The position numbers were made by a program, and so were the translations under genes. Below are positions 28,551 to 37,604 of a stretch of DNA of 64,000 bases, piece by piece; the stretch's first letter is position 1, and each line of letters begins with the position of its first letter. This stretch comes from Pseudomonas mediterranea CFBP 5447 (GTDB lineage: Bacteria > Pseudomonadota > Gammaproteobacteria > Pseudomonadales > Pseudomonadaceae). The notes under the pieces are model-generated. The model was not told the DNA's origin. It did no database searches and worked only from the letters and a program-made list of their open reading frames with translations. Location: NCBI RefSeq assembly GCF_000774145.1, contig NZ_KN322985.1, positions 23,910-87,909 of the forward strand. Direction: 5' to 3'.

Positions 28551-28568
28551 TTGGCACAGATCTCGCTT
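28551..28568 (+). promoter_or_regulatory. sigma-54 promoter of nasA
   Basis: TTGGCACAGATCTCGCTT: GG at 28553-28554 and GC at 28565-28566, 12 bp apart, with the TTGGCAC hexamer intact. The predicted start near 28577 is a few bases ahead of the first leader hairpin. Confidence 0.7.
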
Positions 28569-28581
28569 AAGCAACCCCACA

Positions 28582-28667
28582 GGTAACCAACGGCGGTTGC
28601 CCCACCTACGACAAAGACGTCGCACACCCTGCTCGCCCACCGGCGATTCGGGTTGCGGCGTTTTTTT
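28582..28667 (+). promoter_or_regulatory. NasT-type antitermination leader of nasA
   Basis: P1 is GGTAACC-AACGGC-GGTTGCC (28582-28601), 7 bp with an A1/G4 hexaloop. P2 is CGAC-AAAGAC-GTCG (28609-28622), again A1/G4. The terminator pairs ACGTCGCAcACCC (28617-28629) with GGGTTGCGGCGT (28650-28661) and ends in seven or more T. P2 and the terminator share 28617-28622, so NasT binding of P1-P2 would block termination. The leader ends about 97 nt before the nasA ATG. Confidence 0.75.
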
Positions 28668-28764
28668 GCTTTGGCCCCACCGTCCGGGGTCGGTGGGGTC
28701 GCCGTCGCGGCGCACCACTTCGAAGCACTGACTTTTTTCGAGACTTTCACAGCTGAGGTGCGCG

Positions 28765-29976
28765 ATGAATTCAAGCTTCTGGAAATCCGGCCACACCCCG
28801 ACCCTGTTCGCGGCCTTTCTCTACTTCGACCTGAGCTTCATGGTCTGGTACCTGCTCGGTCCCCTGGCGGTGCAGATCTCCACCGACCTGCACCTGACCA
28901 CTCAACAACGCGGCCTGATGGTGGCCACGCCGATCCTGGCCGGTGCCGTGCTGCGCCTATTCATGGGTCTACTGGCCGACCGGACCTCACCGAAAACCGC
29001 CGGCATGGTGGGCCAGGTGATCGTGATCTGCGCGCTGTTCTGCGCCTGGAAACTGGGCATCCACAGCTATGAGCAAGCGCTGTTGCTGGGCCTGTTCCTG
29101 GGCATGGCCGGTGCGTCGTTTGCCGTTGCCCTGCCATTGGCCTCCCAGTGGTATCCGCCACAACACCAGGGCAAGGCCATGGGCATCGCCGGTGCCGGCA
29201 ACTCGGGCACCGTGCTGGCCGCGATCATCGCGCCGCTGATGGCCGCCGCTTTCGGATGGGGCAACGTGTTCGGTTTCGCCTTGATCCCGTTGGTGTTGAC
29301 CCTCGTAGTCTTCGCCTCGCTGGCCAAGAACGCGCCTGAGCGGCCGAAAGCCAAATCCATGGCCGACTACCTCAAGGCCCTGGGTGACCGTGACAGCTGG
29401 TGGTTCATGTTCTTCTACAGCGTAACCTTCGGCGGTTTCATCGGCCTGGCCAGCGCCCTGCCCGGCTACTTCAACGACCAGTACGGCCTGAGTCCCGTGA
29501 CCGCCGGCTACTACACCGCGGCCTGCGTCTTCGGCGGCAGCCTGATGCGGCCGCTGGGCGGTGCCCTGGCGGATCGTTTCGGCGGTATCCGTACCTTGCT
29601 GGGCATGTACACCGTGGCGGCCATCTGCATCGCGGCGGTGGGCTTCAACCTGCCGAACTCCTACGCGGCACTGGCACTGTTCGTTTGCACCATGCTCGGT
29701 CTCGGTGCAGGCAACGGCGCCGTGTTCCAACTGGTGCCACAACGTTTCCGCCGCGAAATCGGCGTGATGACCGGGTTGATCGGCATGGCCGGCGGCATCG
29801 GTGGCTTCGCCCTGGCGGCGGGCATGGGCGCGATCAAGCAAAGCACCGGCAGTTACCAACTGGCGTTGTGGTTGTTCGCCAGCCTGGGCGTGCTGGCCTG
29901 GTTCGGCCTGCACGGCGTCAAGCGTCGCTGGAGAACCACCTGGGGCTCGGCAGCCGTCACCGCGGCTCGGGTATAA
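28765..29976 (+). CDS. nasA: nitrate/nitrite transporter, NarK/NasA family
   Basis: 403-residue major facilitator protein with about 12 helices that brings nitrate into the cell for assimilation. Family motifs include FDLSFMVWYLLGPLAVQI and the nitrate signature region ANTARGNG-like GAGNSGTVLAAIIAPLMA in the first half and GLGAGNGAVFQLVPQRF in the second. Start ATG at 28765. The kinase/phosphatase gene begins 9 bp downstream, so they should share one message controlled by the sigma-54 promoter and NasT leader. Confidence 0.94.
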   Translation: MNSSFWKSGHTPTLFAAFLYFDLSFMVWYLLGPLAVQISTDLHLTTQQRGLMVATPILAGAVLRLFMGLLADRTSPKTAGMVGQVIVICALFCAWKLGIHSYEQALLLGLFLGMAGASFAVALPLASQWYPPQHQGKAMGIAGAGNSGTVLAAIIAPLMAAAFGWGNVFGFALIPLVLTLVVFASLAKNAPERPKAKSMADYLKALGDRDSWWFMFFYSVTFGGFIGLASALPGYFNDQYGLSPVTAGYYTAACVFGGSLMRPLGGALADRFGGIRTLLGMYTVAAICIAAVGFNLPNSYAALALFVCTMLGLGAGNGAVFQLVPQRFRREIGVMTGLIGMAGGIGGFALAAGMGAIKQSTGSYQLALWLFASLGVLAWFGLHGVKRRWRTTWGSAAVTAARV

Positions 29977-29985
29977 ACAACAACC

Positions 29986-31656
29986 ATGAGCCTGCAACTG
30001 AGTTTCGCCGAAGCCACGGCCATCGGCCCGCGGGAGGAAAACCAGGATGCCCTGCGCCTGGTCACCCCGGCCCCGGCCCTGGCCGCCAGCAAAGGCTATC
30101 TGTTCGCCATCGCCGACGGCGTGAGCCAATGCGCCGACGGCGGGCTGGCCGCCCGTTCGACCTTGCAGGCCCTGGCCCTGGACTATTACGCCACGCCGCA
30201 AACCTGGGGCGTGGCCCAAGCGCTGGATCGGCTGTTGCTGGCACAGAATCGCTGGTTGCAGGCCAACGGTGGCGGGCAGCCGTTGCTCACCACCGTCAGT
30301 GCCCTGGTGCTGCGTGGCCGGCGCTTCACCCTCGCCCACGTGGGCGACTGCCGGGTCTACCGCTGGCATGCCGATCATCTGCAGCGGGTCAGCGAGGATC
30401 ACGTCTGGGAGCAGCAGGGCATGCAACATGTGCTCAAGCGCGCCCTGGGGCTGGATCAACATCTGATCCTGGATTTCCTCGATGGCGAATTGCGCACTGA
30501 TGAAACCTTCGTGCTGCTCAGCGATGGCGTCTGGGCGGTCCTGGGGGACACGGCCATTGCCGGCATCCTTCGGGACCAGCCGGACCTGAACCTCGCCGCC
30601 CAGACACTGGTCAACGCCGCTCACCTGGCCGGCAGCCAGGACAACGCCAGTGCCTTGCTGGTACGGGTCGATGCCCTGGGCGAAGCGAGCATCGGCGATG
30701 CGCTGATCCAACTGCAGCAGTGGCCTCTTCCACCGGCGCTGAAGCCAGGCCAGATGTTCGAAGGCTGGCAGGTCGAAGGGCTGCTCGGCCAGAGCCAGCA
30801 ATCGCTGCTCTACCGGGTACACGACGGCCAGGGCCAGCCATGGCTGCTGAAAACCCTGCCGGTGCAGCTGCGGGACGACAGCCGCGCCGGCCAGGCATTG
30901 CTGTCGGAAGAATGGTTTCTCAAACGGGTCGCTGGCAGGCAGTTTCCGGAGGTCCACGGCGTTCCCCAGCGTCAACATCTGTATTACGTGATGCGCGAAT
31001 ATCCGGGCATGACCCTGGCCGAGCTGTTCCACCAGACCGGCGCCTTGCCCTTGGCACAATGGCTGGACCTGGCGCAGGGGCTGGTGCGGGCGGTGGGGTT
31101 GTTGCATCGACGGCAGATCTACCACCGCGACATCAAGCCGGAAAACCTGCACCTGGGCGACGACGGCGAACTGCGGCTATTGGATTTCGGGTTGGCGTAC
31201 TGCCCTGGCCTGTCCGAAGACCAGGCCAACGTGTTGCCGGGCACACCCAGCTATATCGCACCGGAAGCCTTCGGCGGTGTCGCACCGACGGCGCAACAGG
31301 ACTTGTATGCCGTCGGTGTGACCCTGTATTTCCTGCTGACCGGGCATTATCCCTACGGCGAAGTCGAGGCCTTCCAGCGACCGCGCTTTGGCGTGCCGGT
31401 CAGCGCCAGCCGCTATCGGCCGGACCTGCCCGAATGGCTCGGACAAAGCCTGGAGCGCGCCGTTGCGGCGGATCCGGACGAGCGCTTTGAAACCGCCGAG
31501 GAATGGCTGTTGTTGCTGGAACAGGGCGAGCGCCGCAGCTTGAGCGTCAGGCCCCGGCCGTTGCTGGAGCGCGAGCCGCTGAAAGTCTGGCGGACCTTGG
31601 CGTTGGTGTCGTTGGTGGTGAACATCGTGCTGCTGTTTCTGGTGTTCCACAGCTGA
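29986..31656 (+). CDS. PP2C phosphatase / Ser-Thr kinase fusion, membrane anchored
   Basis: 556-residue protein with an N-terminal PP2C-type phosphatase domain (about 1-230; metal-binding FAIADGVSQCADGG, HVGDCRVYRW, LLSDGVW, SQDNASALLVRV) and a Hanks-type kinase domain (about 255-520; lysine in WLLKTLPV, catalytic HRDIKPENLHL, metal-binding LDFGLAYC, APEAFGG). A single C-terminal transmembrane helix follows (TLALVSLVVNIVLLFLVF). Both active sites look intact. Both catalytic domains should face the cytoplasm. It sits 9 bp behind nasA and ahead of nirB in an arrangement conserved in pseudomonads, implying a role in nitrate assimilation, but the substrates are unknown to me. Confidence 0.9.
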   Translation: MSLQLSFAEATAIGPREENQDALRLVTPAPALAASKGYLFAIADGVSQCADGGLAARSTLQALALDYYATPQTWGVAQALDRLLLAQNRWLQANGGGQPLLTTVSALVLRGRRFTLAHVGDCRVYRWHADHLQRVSEDHVWEQQGMQHVLKRALGLDQHLILDFLDGELRTDETFVLLSDGVWAVLGDTAIAGILRDQPDLNLAAQTLVNAAHLAGSQDNASALLVRVDALGEASIGDALIQLQQWPLPPALKPGQMFEGWQVEGLLGQSQQSLLYRVHDGQGQPWLLKTLPVQLRDDSRAGQALLSEEWFLKRVAGRQFPEVHGVPQRQHLYYVMREYPGMTLAELFHQTGALPLAQWLDLAQGLVRAVGLLHRRQIYHRDIKPENLHLGDDGELRLLDFGLAYCPGLSEDQANVLPGTPSYIAPEAFGGVAPTAQQDLYAVGVTLYFLLTGHYPYGEVEAFQRPRFGVPVSASRYRPDLPEWLGQSLERAVAADPDERFETAEEWLLLLEQGERRSLSVRPRPLLEREPLKVWRTLALVSLVVNIVLLFLVFHS

Positions 31657-31670
31657 GATCCGGTTGCGCC

Positions 31671-31764
31671 CATCGCGAGCAGGCTCGCTCCCACAAGGTT
31701 CTGCTGTGTACACCTACCTTGTGCGCGCCTTCGATCCATTGTGGGAGCGAGCCCGCTCGCGATG
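31671..31764. repeat. REP pair between the kinase gene and nirB
   Basis: Inverted REP copies about 48 bp apart; the second carries a variant GCCCGCTCGCGATGG. Marks the end of the nasA-kinase transcription unit. Confidence 0.88.
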
Positions 31765-31897
31765 GCGGCCTGTCGGCCACTCCCCTCTATCGGCCCACGC
31801 GCCATTACCGTGCAACACGCTTTGATTCAGTGCAACAAATCCCCCTCCAGCGCCTGTATAGGCCCCTCCCCTCAATAAAACCGCGCCCCGGAGCCAC

Positions 31898-31915
31898 TTG
31901 GCACAACCGCTGCAT
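31898..31915 (+). promoter_or_regulatory. sigma-54 promoter of nirBD-nasC-cobA
   Basis: TTGGCACAACCGCTGCAT: GG at 31900-31901, GC at 31912-31913, spacing 12. TGCA half-sites about 50-90 bp upstream could belong to an NtrC enhancer, but no full consensus is visible. Confidence 0.65.
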
Positions 31916-31941
31916 AGCCTCTCTCAACAGACATAAGGCAA

Positions 31942-32030
31942 CGCCTCCAACGATGAAGGCGGTGCTTCCCGAGAGAACGGGACCAGGACAAAGGCGTCCT
32001 CGCTAGCACACTAGCGGGACGCCTTTTTTT
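31942..32030 (+). promoter_or_regulatory. NasT-type antitermination leader of nirB
   Basis: P1 is CGCCTcC-AACGAT-GaAGGCG (31942-31961), one mismatch, A1/G4 hexaloop identical to the nasS P1 loop. P2 is TCCCG-AGAGAA-CGGGA (31967-31982), A1/G4. The terminator GGCGTCC-t-CGCTAG-CACA-CTAGCG-GGACGCC (31993-32023) is followed by seven T. It ends 80 nt before the nirB ATG. Confidence 0.8.
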
Positions 32031-32109
32031 GTTTTCGAAAATTGCCGAGCCAGTCCGATCGCCGTGATGAAACGTGACGAAACCGGGCCTGGGCTTGCGG
32101 AGAACCCTG

Positions 32110-34563
32110 ATGAAAAAACTCAAACTGGTGATGATCGGCAATGGCATGGCCGGGGTTCGAACCCTCGAGGAACTGCTCAAGCTGAGCAACGAGCTGTACG
32201 ACATCACGGTGTTCGGCGCCGAGCCCCACACCAACTACAACCGCATCCTGCTCTCCCCCGTGCTCGCCGGCGAGCAAACCTTCGAAGAAATCGTCCTCAA
32301 CGACTTGAGCTGGTACCAGGACAACCACATCAGCCTGCTGCTCAATCGCAAAGTGGTGGAGATCGATAGGGTCAAGCGCCGGGTCATTGCCGAAGACGGC
32401 ACCGAGGCCGAGTACGATCGCCTGCTGATCGCCACCGGCTCCACGCCATTCATCCTGCCGATCCCCGGCCACACGCTCGATGGTGTGATCGGCTACCGTG
32501 ACATCGCCGACACCCAGGCGATGATCGAAACCGCCAAGACCCACAAGCATGCCGTGGTGATCGGCGGCGGCCTGCTGGGCCTGGAAGCCGCCAACGGCCT
32601 GAAGCTACGGGGCATGGACGTGACCGTGGTGCACCTCGGTGAATGGTTGCTGGAGCGCCAACTGGACAAAACCAGCGGTCAACTGCTGCAAACCGCCCTG
32701 GAAGACCGTGGCCTGAAATTCCGCCTCAACGAGCAGACCCAGGCCCTCCACGACGCCGGCAATGGCCGGGTCGGTTCCGTGCAGTTCAAGAACGGCGACA
32801 TCATTCCCGCCGATCTGGTGGTGATGGCGGCCGGCATCCGCCCCAACGTCGAACTGGCGGAAAAAGCCGGCATCCCCTGCAGCCGCGGGATCCTGGTCAA
32901 CGACACCATGCAGACCTATGACCCACGCATCTACGCCATCGGTGAGTGCGCCAACCACCGCGGCACCGCCTATGGCCTGGTGGCCCCGCTGTTCGAACAG
33001 GCCAAGGTCTGCGCCAACCACCTCGCGCAACTGGGCTTTGCCACCTATAAAGGCTCGGTGACCTCGACCAAGCTCAAGGTTACCGGCATCGACCTGTTCT
33101 CCGCCGGCGACTTCATGGGCGGCGAAGGCACCGAGACCATCACCCTGTCCGACCCCATCGGTGGCGTCTACAAGAAACTGGTGATCAAGGATGACGTGCT
33201 GGTCGGCGCCTGCCTGTACGGCGATACGGCAGATGGCGGCTGGTATTTCCGCCAGATTCGTGAGAACGCCGCCATCGGCGAAATCCGCGATCACCTGATG
33301 TTCGGTGAAAATGCCTTGGGCGACGTCGGCCACCAGGGCCAGGACAAAGCCATGAGCATGGCCGATTCCGCCGAAGTCTGCGGCTGCAACGGCGTGTGCA
33401 AGGGCACCATCGTCAAGGCGATCCAGGAGCACGGCCTGTTCAGCGTCGATGACGTGAAAAAACACACCAAGGCCGCCAGTTCCTGCGGCTCCTGCGCCGG
33501 TCTGGTCGAGCAGATCCTCATCAACACCGTCGGCGGCGCGGCCGACGTCAAACCGAAAAGCGAAAAAGCCATCTGCGGCTGCAGCGACCTCAACCACGGC
33601 CAGATCCGCCAGGCGATCCGCGACGAGCACCTGCTGACCATCGCCGGCACCATGAACTACCTGAACTGGCGCACCCCGAACGGCTGCGCCACCTGCCGCC
33701 CGGCGCTGAACTACTACCTGATTTCCACCTGGCCCGGCGAAGCCCACGATGATCCGCAGTCGCGGCTGATCAACGAACGTGCCCACGCCAACATCCAGAA
33801 GGACGGCACCTACTCGGTCGTCCCGCGGATGTGGGGCGGTGTGACCACGCCATCGGAGCTGCGGCGCATTGCCGACGTGGCCGACAAATACAGCGTGCCG
33901 ATGGTCAAGGTCACCGGCGGGCAGCGCATCGACTTGCTGGGCATCAAGAAGCAGGACCTGCCCGGTGTCTGGGCAGACCTCGACATGCCGTCCGGCCATG
34001 CCTACGGCAAGTCCATCCGCACCGTGAAAACCTGCGTGGGCAGCGAGTTCTGTCGCTTTGGTACGCAGAACTCCACGCAACTGGGCATCGAACTGGAACA
34101 CGACCTGTTCAACATGTGGTCGCCGCACAAGGTCAAGCTGGCCGTCTCCGGTTGCCCTCGCAACTGCTCGGAAGCTGGCATCAAGGACGTGGGCATCATC
34201 GGTGTCGATTCCGGCTGGGAGATGTACATCGGCGGCAATGGCGGGATCAAGACCGAGGTCGCCGAGTTCTTCGTCAAGCTCAAGACCGCCGAGGAAGTGC
34301 GCGAATACAACGGTGCCTTCCTGCAGCTGTACCGCGAAGAAGCCTTCTACCTCGAACGCACCGTGCATTACATGCAGCGGGTCGGCATGGAGCACATCAA
34401 GAAAGCCGTGCTCGAAGACCCGGTGCGGCGCAAGGCCCTTCACGAGCGCCTGAAGTTCTCCCTGTCGCTGGAACAGGACCCATGGAAACAACGCCTGGAA
34501 CAACCCCAGCTGAAGAAAGAGTTTGAAGTCATCCCCGTGAAGAACCTGGAGGTGCCGGCATGA
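32110..34563 (+). CDS. nirB: assimilatory nitrite reductase large subunit
   Basis: Reduces nitrite to ammonium with NAD(P)H. The 817-residue subunit has an N-terminal FAD/NAD(P)-binding reductase domain (MIGNGMAGVRTLEELL; a second Rossmann motif VVIGGGLLGLEAANG), two BFD-like [2Fe-2S] segments (CGCNGVCKG ... SCGSCAGLVEQ; CGCSDLNHGQ ... GCATCRPALNYY) and the siroheme/[4Fe-4S] half-domains with cysteines in KTCVGSEFCRFG and SGCPRNCSEAG. Start ATG at 32110 behind GGAGAACCC. It overlaps nirD by 4 bp. Confidence 0.95.
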   Translation: MKKLKLVMIGNGMAGVRTLEELLKLSNELYDITVFGAEPHTNYNRILLSPVLAGEQTFEEIVLNDLSWYQDNHISLLLNRKVVEIDRVKRRVIAEDGTEAEYDRLLIATGSTPFILPIPGHTLDGVIGYRDIADTQAMIETAKTHKHAVVIGGGLLGLEAANGLKLRGMDVTVVHLGEWLLERQLDKTSGQLLQTALEDRGLKFRLNEQTQALHDAGNGRVGSVQFKNGDIIPADLVVMAAGIRPNVELAEKAGIPCSRGILVNDTMQTYDPRIYAIGECANHRGTAYGLVAPLFEQAKVCANHLAQLGFATYKGSVTSTKLKVTGIDLFSAGDFMGGEGTETITLSDPIGGVYKKLVIKDDVLVGACLYGDTADGGWYFRQIRENAAIGEIRDHLMFGENALGDVGHQGQDKAMSMADSAEVCGCNGVCKGTIVKAIQEHGLFSVDDVKKHTKAASSCGSCAGLVEQILINTVGGAADVKPKSEKAICGCSDLNHGQIRQAIRDEHLLTIAGTMNYLNWRTPNGCATCRPALNYYLISTWPGEAHDDPQSRLINERAHANIQKDGTYSVVPRMWGGVTTPSELRRIADVADKYSVPMVKVTGGQRIDLLGIKKQDLPGVWADLDMPSGHAYGKSIRTVKTCVGSEFCRFGTQNSTQLGIELEHDLFNMWSPHKVKLAVSGCPRNCSEAGIKDVGIIGVDSGWEMYIGGNGGIKTEVAEFFVKLKTAEEVREYNGAFLQLYREEAFYLERTVHYMQRVGMEHIKKAVLEDPVRRKALHERLKFSLSLEQDPWKQRLEQPQLKKEFEVIPVKNLEVPA

Positions 34564-34877
34564 ACTGGCTGGATATCTGCGCGCTGGAAGACATCAATGC
34601 CCTGGGCTCGCGCATCATCAATGGCCCGAAGGGCGACATCGCGATTTTTCGTACAAGCGACGATGAAGTGTTCGCACTCGATGACCGCTGCCCCCACAAG
34701 GGTGGCCCGCTGTCCCAGGGCTTGATCTACGGCAAGCGCGTGGCCTGCCCGCTGCACAACTGGCAGATCGACCTGGAGACCGGCCAGGCCCAGGCGCCGG
34801 ATGTGGGGTGTGCCCATCATCATTCGGCACGGGTCGAGAACGGCCGGGTGCTGTTGGCATTCAGGGATGCAAGCTGA
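34560..34877 (+). CDS. nirD: nitrite reductase small subunit
   Basis: 105-residue Rieske-like NirD subunit. The [2Fe-2S] ligands expected in true Rieske proteins are present as CPHKGGPLSQG and CPLHNWQIDLETG. ATGA overlap with nirB upstream, and its TGA overlaps the ATG of the nitrate reductase gene by one base, so all three are translationally coupled. Confidence 0.94.
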   Translation: MNWLDICALEDINALGSRIINGPKGDIAIFRTSDDEVFALDDRCPHKGGPLSQGLIYGKRVACPLHNWQIDLETGQAQAPDVGCAHHHSARVENGRVLLAFRDAS

Positions 34878-37594
34878 TGAACCGCCTGACCACTGCCTCG
34901 ACCTGCTGTTATTGCGGGGTCGGTTGCGGCGTACTGATCGAACATGACGACGAGCGCATCCTCGGCGTCAGTGGCGATCCCGCCCATCCGGCCAATTTCG
35001 GCAAACTGTGCAGCAAGGGCTCGACCCTGCACCTGACCGGCGATCTTGCCGCGCGGGCCCTGTACCCCGAGCTGCGCCTGGGCAAAGGCCTGGCCCGGGC
35101 CCGCACCGACTGGGACAGCGCCCTGGAACACGCCGCCAGCGTATTCGCCGAGACCATCGCCGAACATGGCCCCGACAGCGTGGCGTTCTATATCTCCGGC
35201 CAATTGCTGACCGAGGACTACTACGCCTTCAACAAACTTGCCCGGGCCCTGGTCGGCACCAACAACATCGACAGCAATTCCCGGCTGTGCATGTCCTCGG
35301 CGGTGGTGGGCTACAAGCGCAGCCTCGGCGCCGACGCGCCGCCCTGCAACTATGAAGACCTGGAACTGAGCGACTGCGTCATGATCGTCGGCAGTAACAT
35401 GGCCTACGCCCACCCGATCCTGTTTCGCCGCCTCGAAGAAGCCAAATCCCGCCGGCCGCAGATGAAGATCATCGTCATCGACCCGCGGCGCACCGACACC
35501 TGCGACCTGGCGGACCTGCACCTGGCGATCCTCCCGGGCACCGATGTCGCCTTGTTCCATGGGATTCTGCACCTGCTGTTGTGGGAAGACTGGGTCGACC
35601 GCGACTTCATCAAGGCTCACACCGAAGGCCTGGCGGACCTGAAAAACCTGGTGCGCGACTACACGCCGGCCATGGTTGCCCAGCTGTGCGGTATCAGCGT
35701 TGAGCAGCTGCATCAGTGCGCCGAAGCCGTCGGCACGGCCCCCAGCTTCCTGTCGTTGTGGTGCATGGGCCTGAACCAGTCCACCGCCGGCAGCGCGAAG
35801 AACAGTGCATTGATCAACCTGCACCTGGCCACCGGGCAGATCGGCCGGCCGGGTGCCGGGCCCTTCTCGCTGACTGGCCAGCCCAACGCCATGGGCGGGC
35901 GGGAAACCGGCAGCCTGTCGAACCTGCTGCCGGGCCACCGCGAAGCCGCCAACCCGGAGCATCGGGCCGAAGTCGCCGAATACTGGGGCGTCGAGCAACT
36001 GCCCGCCACCCCTGGCTTGAGCGCCATCGAGCTGTTCGAGCAGCTGCGCAATGGCAAGATCAAGGCCTTGTGGATCGCCTGCACCAACCCGGCTCAATCG
36101 ATGCCGGACCAGACAGCGGTCCGGGACGCCCTGCAAGCCTGCCCGTTCGTGGTGCTGCAAGAGGCCTTCCGCACCACCGAGACCGCCGGGTTTGCCGACC
36201 TGTTGTTGCCAGCGGCCAGTTGGGGCGAAAAGGAAGGTTCGGTGACCAACTCCGAACGCCGCATTTCCCACGTCCGCCGGGCCATCGACGCACCAGGCGA
36301 AGCACGACCAGACTGGGCCATTACCGTGGATTTCGCCCAACGTCTGGAGAAACGTCTGCGGCCGGGCCAGCCCAGCTTGTTCGCCTTCGACACACCCGCC
36401 CGGTTGTTCGACGAATACAAGCAGTTGACCCGTGGACTGGATCTCGACCTGTCGGGTATCAGCCATGAACTGATCGATCGGCTCGGTCCCCAGCAGTGGC
36501 CGTTCCCGGATGGCGCCACGGTCGGAACGGCCCGCCTGTACGTCGATGGGGTTTTCCCCACCGACAACGGCCGCGCGCGGTTCCTCGCCGAACCGTATCG
36601 CGCCGCCAGGGAACTGCGTGACGCCCGTTATCCGTTGACCCTCAATACCGGCCGCCTGCGGGACCAGTGGCACGGCATGAGCCGTACCGGCACCGCCGCG
36701 CGGTTGTTCGGGCACGTGAACGAAGCCGTACTCAGCCTGCACCCCGACGAGCTGCAGCGCCAGCGCCTGCAACCGGGCGACCTGGTCAGCCTCAAGAGCC
36801 GTCGTGGCGCGGTGATCGTGGCCGTGGACAGCGACGAAAGCGTGCGGCCCGGCCAGGCGTTCCTGCCGATGCACTGGGGCGACCGCTTCCTCAAGGGTGG
36901 GGTCAATACCCTGACCCAGCCGGCTTTCGATCCGCTGTCGAAACAACCGGAGCTCAAGCACAGCGGCGTGCGCCTGGAACCGGTGAACCTGCCCTGGCAG
37001 CTTTTCGCCCTGATCGAGGACGATGTCCAACAGCATCTGGAGACCTTGCGTCCGCTCTGTGAGGCGTTTGCCTACGTCAGCCTGAGCCTGACCGGCCGTG
37101 AACGTCCTGCGCTGCTGATTCGCGCCGCCAGCGCCGAAGCACCTGACCCCGCACTGCTACAAGCGATCGATGAACAACTGGGACTGATCGACGGGCCGGT
37201 GCTGGCCTACGACGATCCCCGTCGCGCCATCGGTAAACGGGTGCGGATCGAAAACGGCCGTATCACCGCCATCCGCCTGGCCGGCGAAACCCTCGCCCGC
37301 CATTGGTTGCAGAACCTGTGGCAGGAGGGGCGTGCCGATGAACAGCTGCGCCGCTGGCTGCTGGCGCCGTTGAGTGCGCCACCGGGCAATGCCGGCGCAA
37401 CGGCAGGCGGCAGCAAGACCTTGTGCAACTGCTTGAACGTCAGCCAGCGTGCAATCTGCGCCGGCATTGAACGAGGGCTGGATCTGCAAGGGCTGAGACA
37501 GGAACTGGGCTGTGGCACGCAATGCGGCTCCTGCGTACCGGAAATCAAGCGCCTGCTGGTTGCCACTGCGCAACCGATGGCCGCTCTCTCGTGA
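34877..37594 (+). CDS. nasC: assimilatory nitrate reductase, catalytic subunit
   Basis: 905-residue molybdo-bis-MGD enzyme that reduces nitrate to nitrite in the cytoplasm. An N-terminal [4Fe-4S] site (CCYCGVGCGVLIEHD ... GKLCSKG), the molybdopterin oxidoreductase core, a molydopterin-dinucleotide-binding domain (about 600-720) and a C-terminal BFD-like [2Fe-2S] module (CNCLNVSQRAICAGI ... CGTQCGSCVPEIKRLL) define the class. Naming varies between species (nasC, nasA, narB). Start ATG at 34877, overlapping nirD. Confidence 0.94.
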   Translation: MNRLTTASTCCYCGVGCGVLIEHDDERILGVSGDPAHPANFGKLCSKGSTLHLTGDLAARALYPELRLGKGLARARTDWDSALEHAASVFAETIAEHGPDSVAFYISGQLLTEDYYAFNKLARALVGTNNIDSNSRLCMSSAVVGYKRSLGADAPPCNYEDLELSDCVMIVGSNMAYAHPILFRRLEEAKSRRPQMKIIVIDPRRTDTCDLADLHLAILPGTDVALFHGILHLLLWEDWVDRDFIKAHTEGLADLKNLVRDYTPAMVAQLCGISVEQLHQCAEAVGTAPSFLSLWCMGLNQSTAGSAKNSALINLHLATGQIGRPGAGPFSLTGQPNAMGGRETGSLSNLLPGHREAANPEHRAEVAEYWGVEQLPATPGLSAIELFEQLRNGKIKALWIACTNPAQSMPDQTAVRDALQACPFVVLQEAFRTTETAGFADLLLPAASWGEKEGSVTNSERRISHVRRAIDAPGEARPDWAITVDFAQRLEKRLRPGQPSLFAFDTPARLFDEYKQLTRGLDLDLSGISHELIDRLGPQQWPFPDGATVGTARLYVDGVFPTDNGRARFLAEPYRAARELRDARYPLTLNTGRLRDQWHGMSRTGTAARLFGHVNEAVLSLHPDELQRQRLQPGDLVSLKSRRGAVIVAVDSDESVRPGQAFLPMHWGDRFLKGGVNTLTQPAFDPLSKQPELKHSGVRLEPVNLPWQLFALIEDDVQQHLETLRPLCEAFAYVSLSLTGRERPALLIRAASAEAPDPALLQAIDEQLGLIDGPVLAYDDPRRAIGKRVRIENGRITAIRLAGETLARHWLQNLWQEGRADEQLRRWLLAPLSAPPGNAGATAGGSKTLCNCLNVSQRAICAGIERGLDLQGLRQELGCGTQCGSCVPEIKRLLVATAQPMAALS

Positions 37595-37604
37595 GGAAAA
37601 CACT

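Noticed and set aside
28987..31152. Over 700-codon minus-strand frame opposite nasA and the kinase gene
   Set aside because: Third-position GC shadow spanning two well-supported genes on the other strand, with no ribosome site or recognisable domains.
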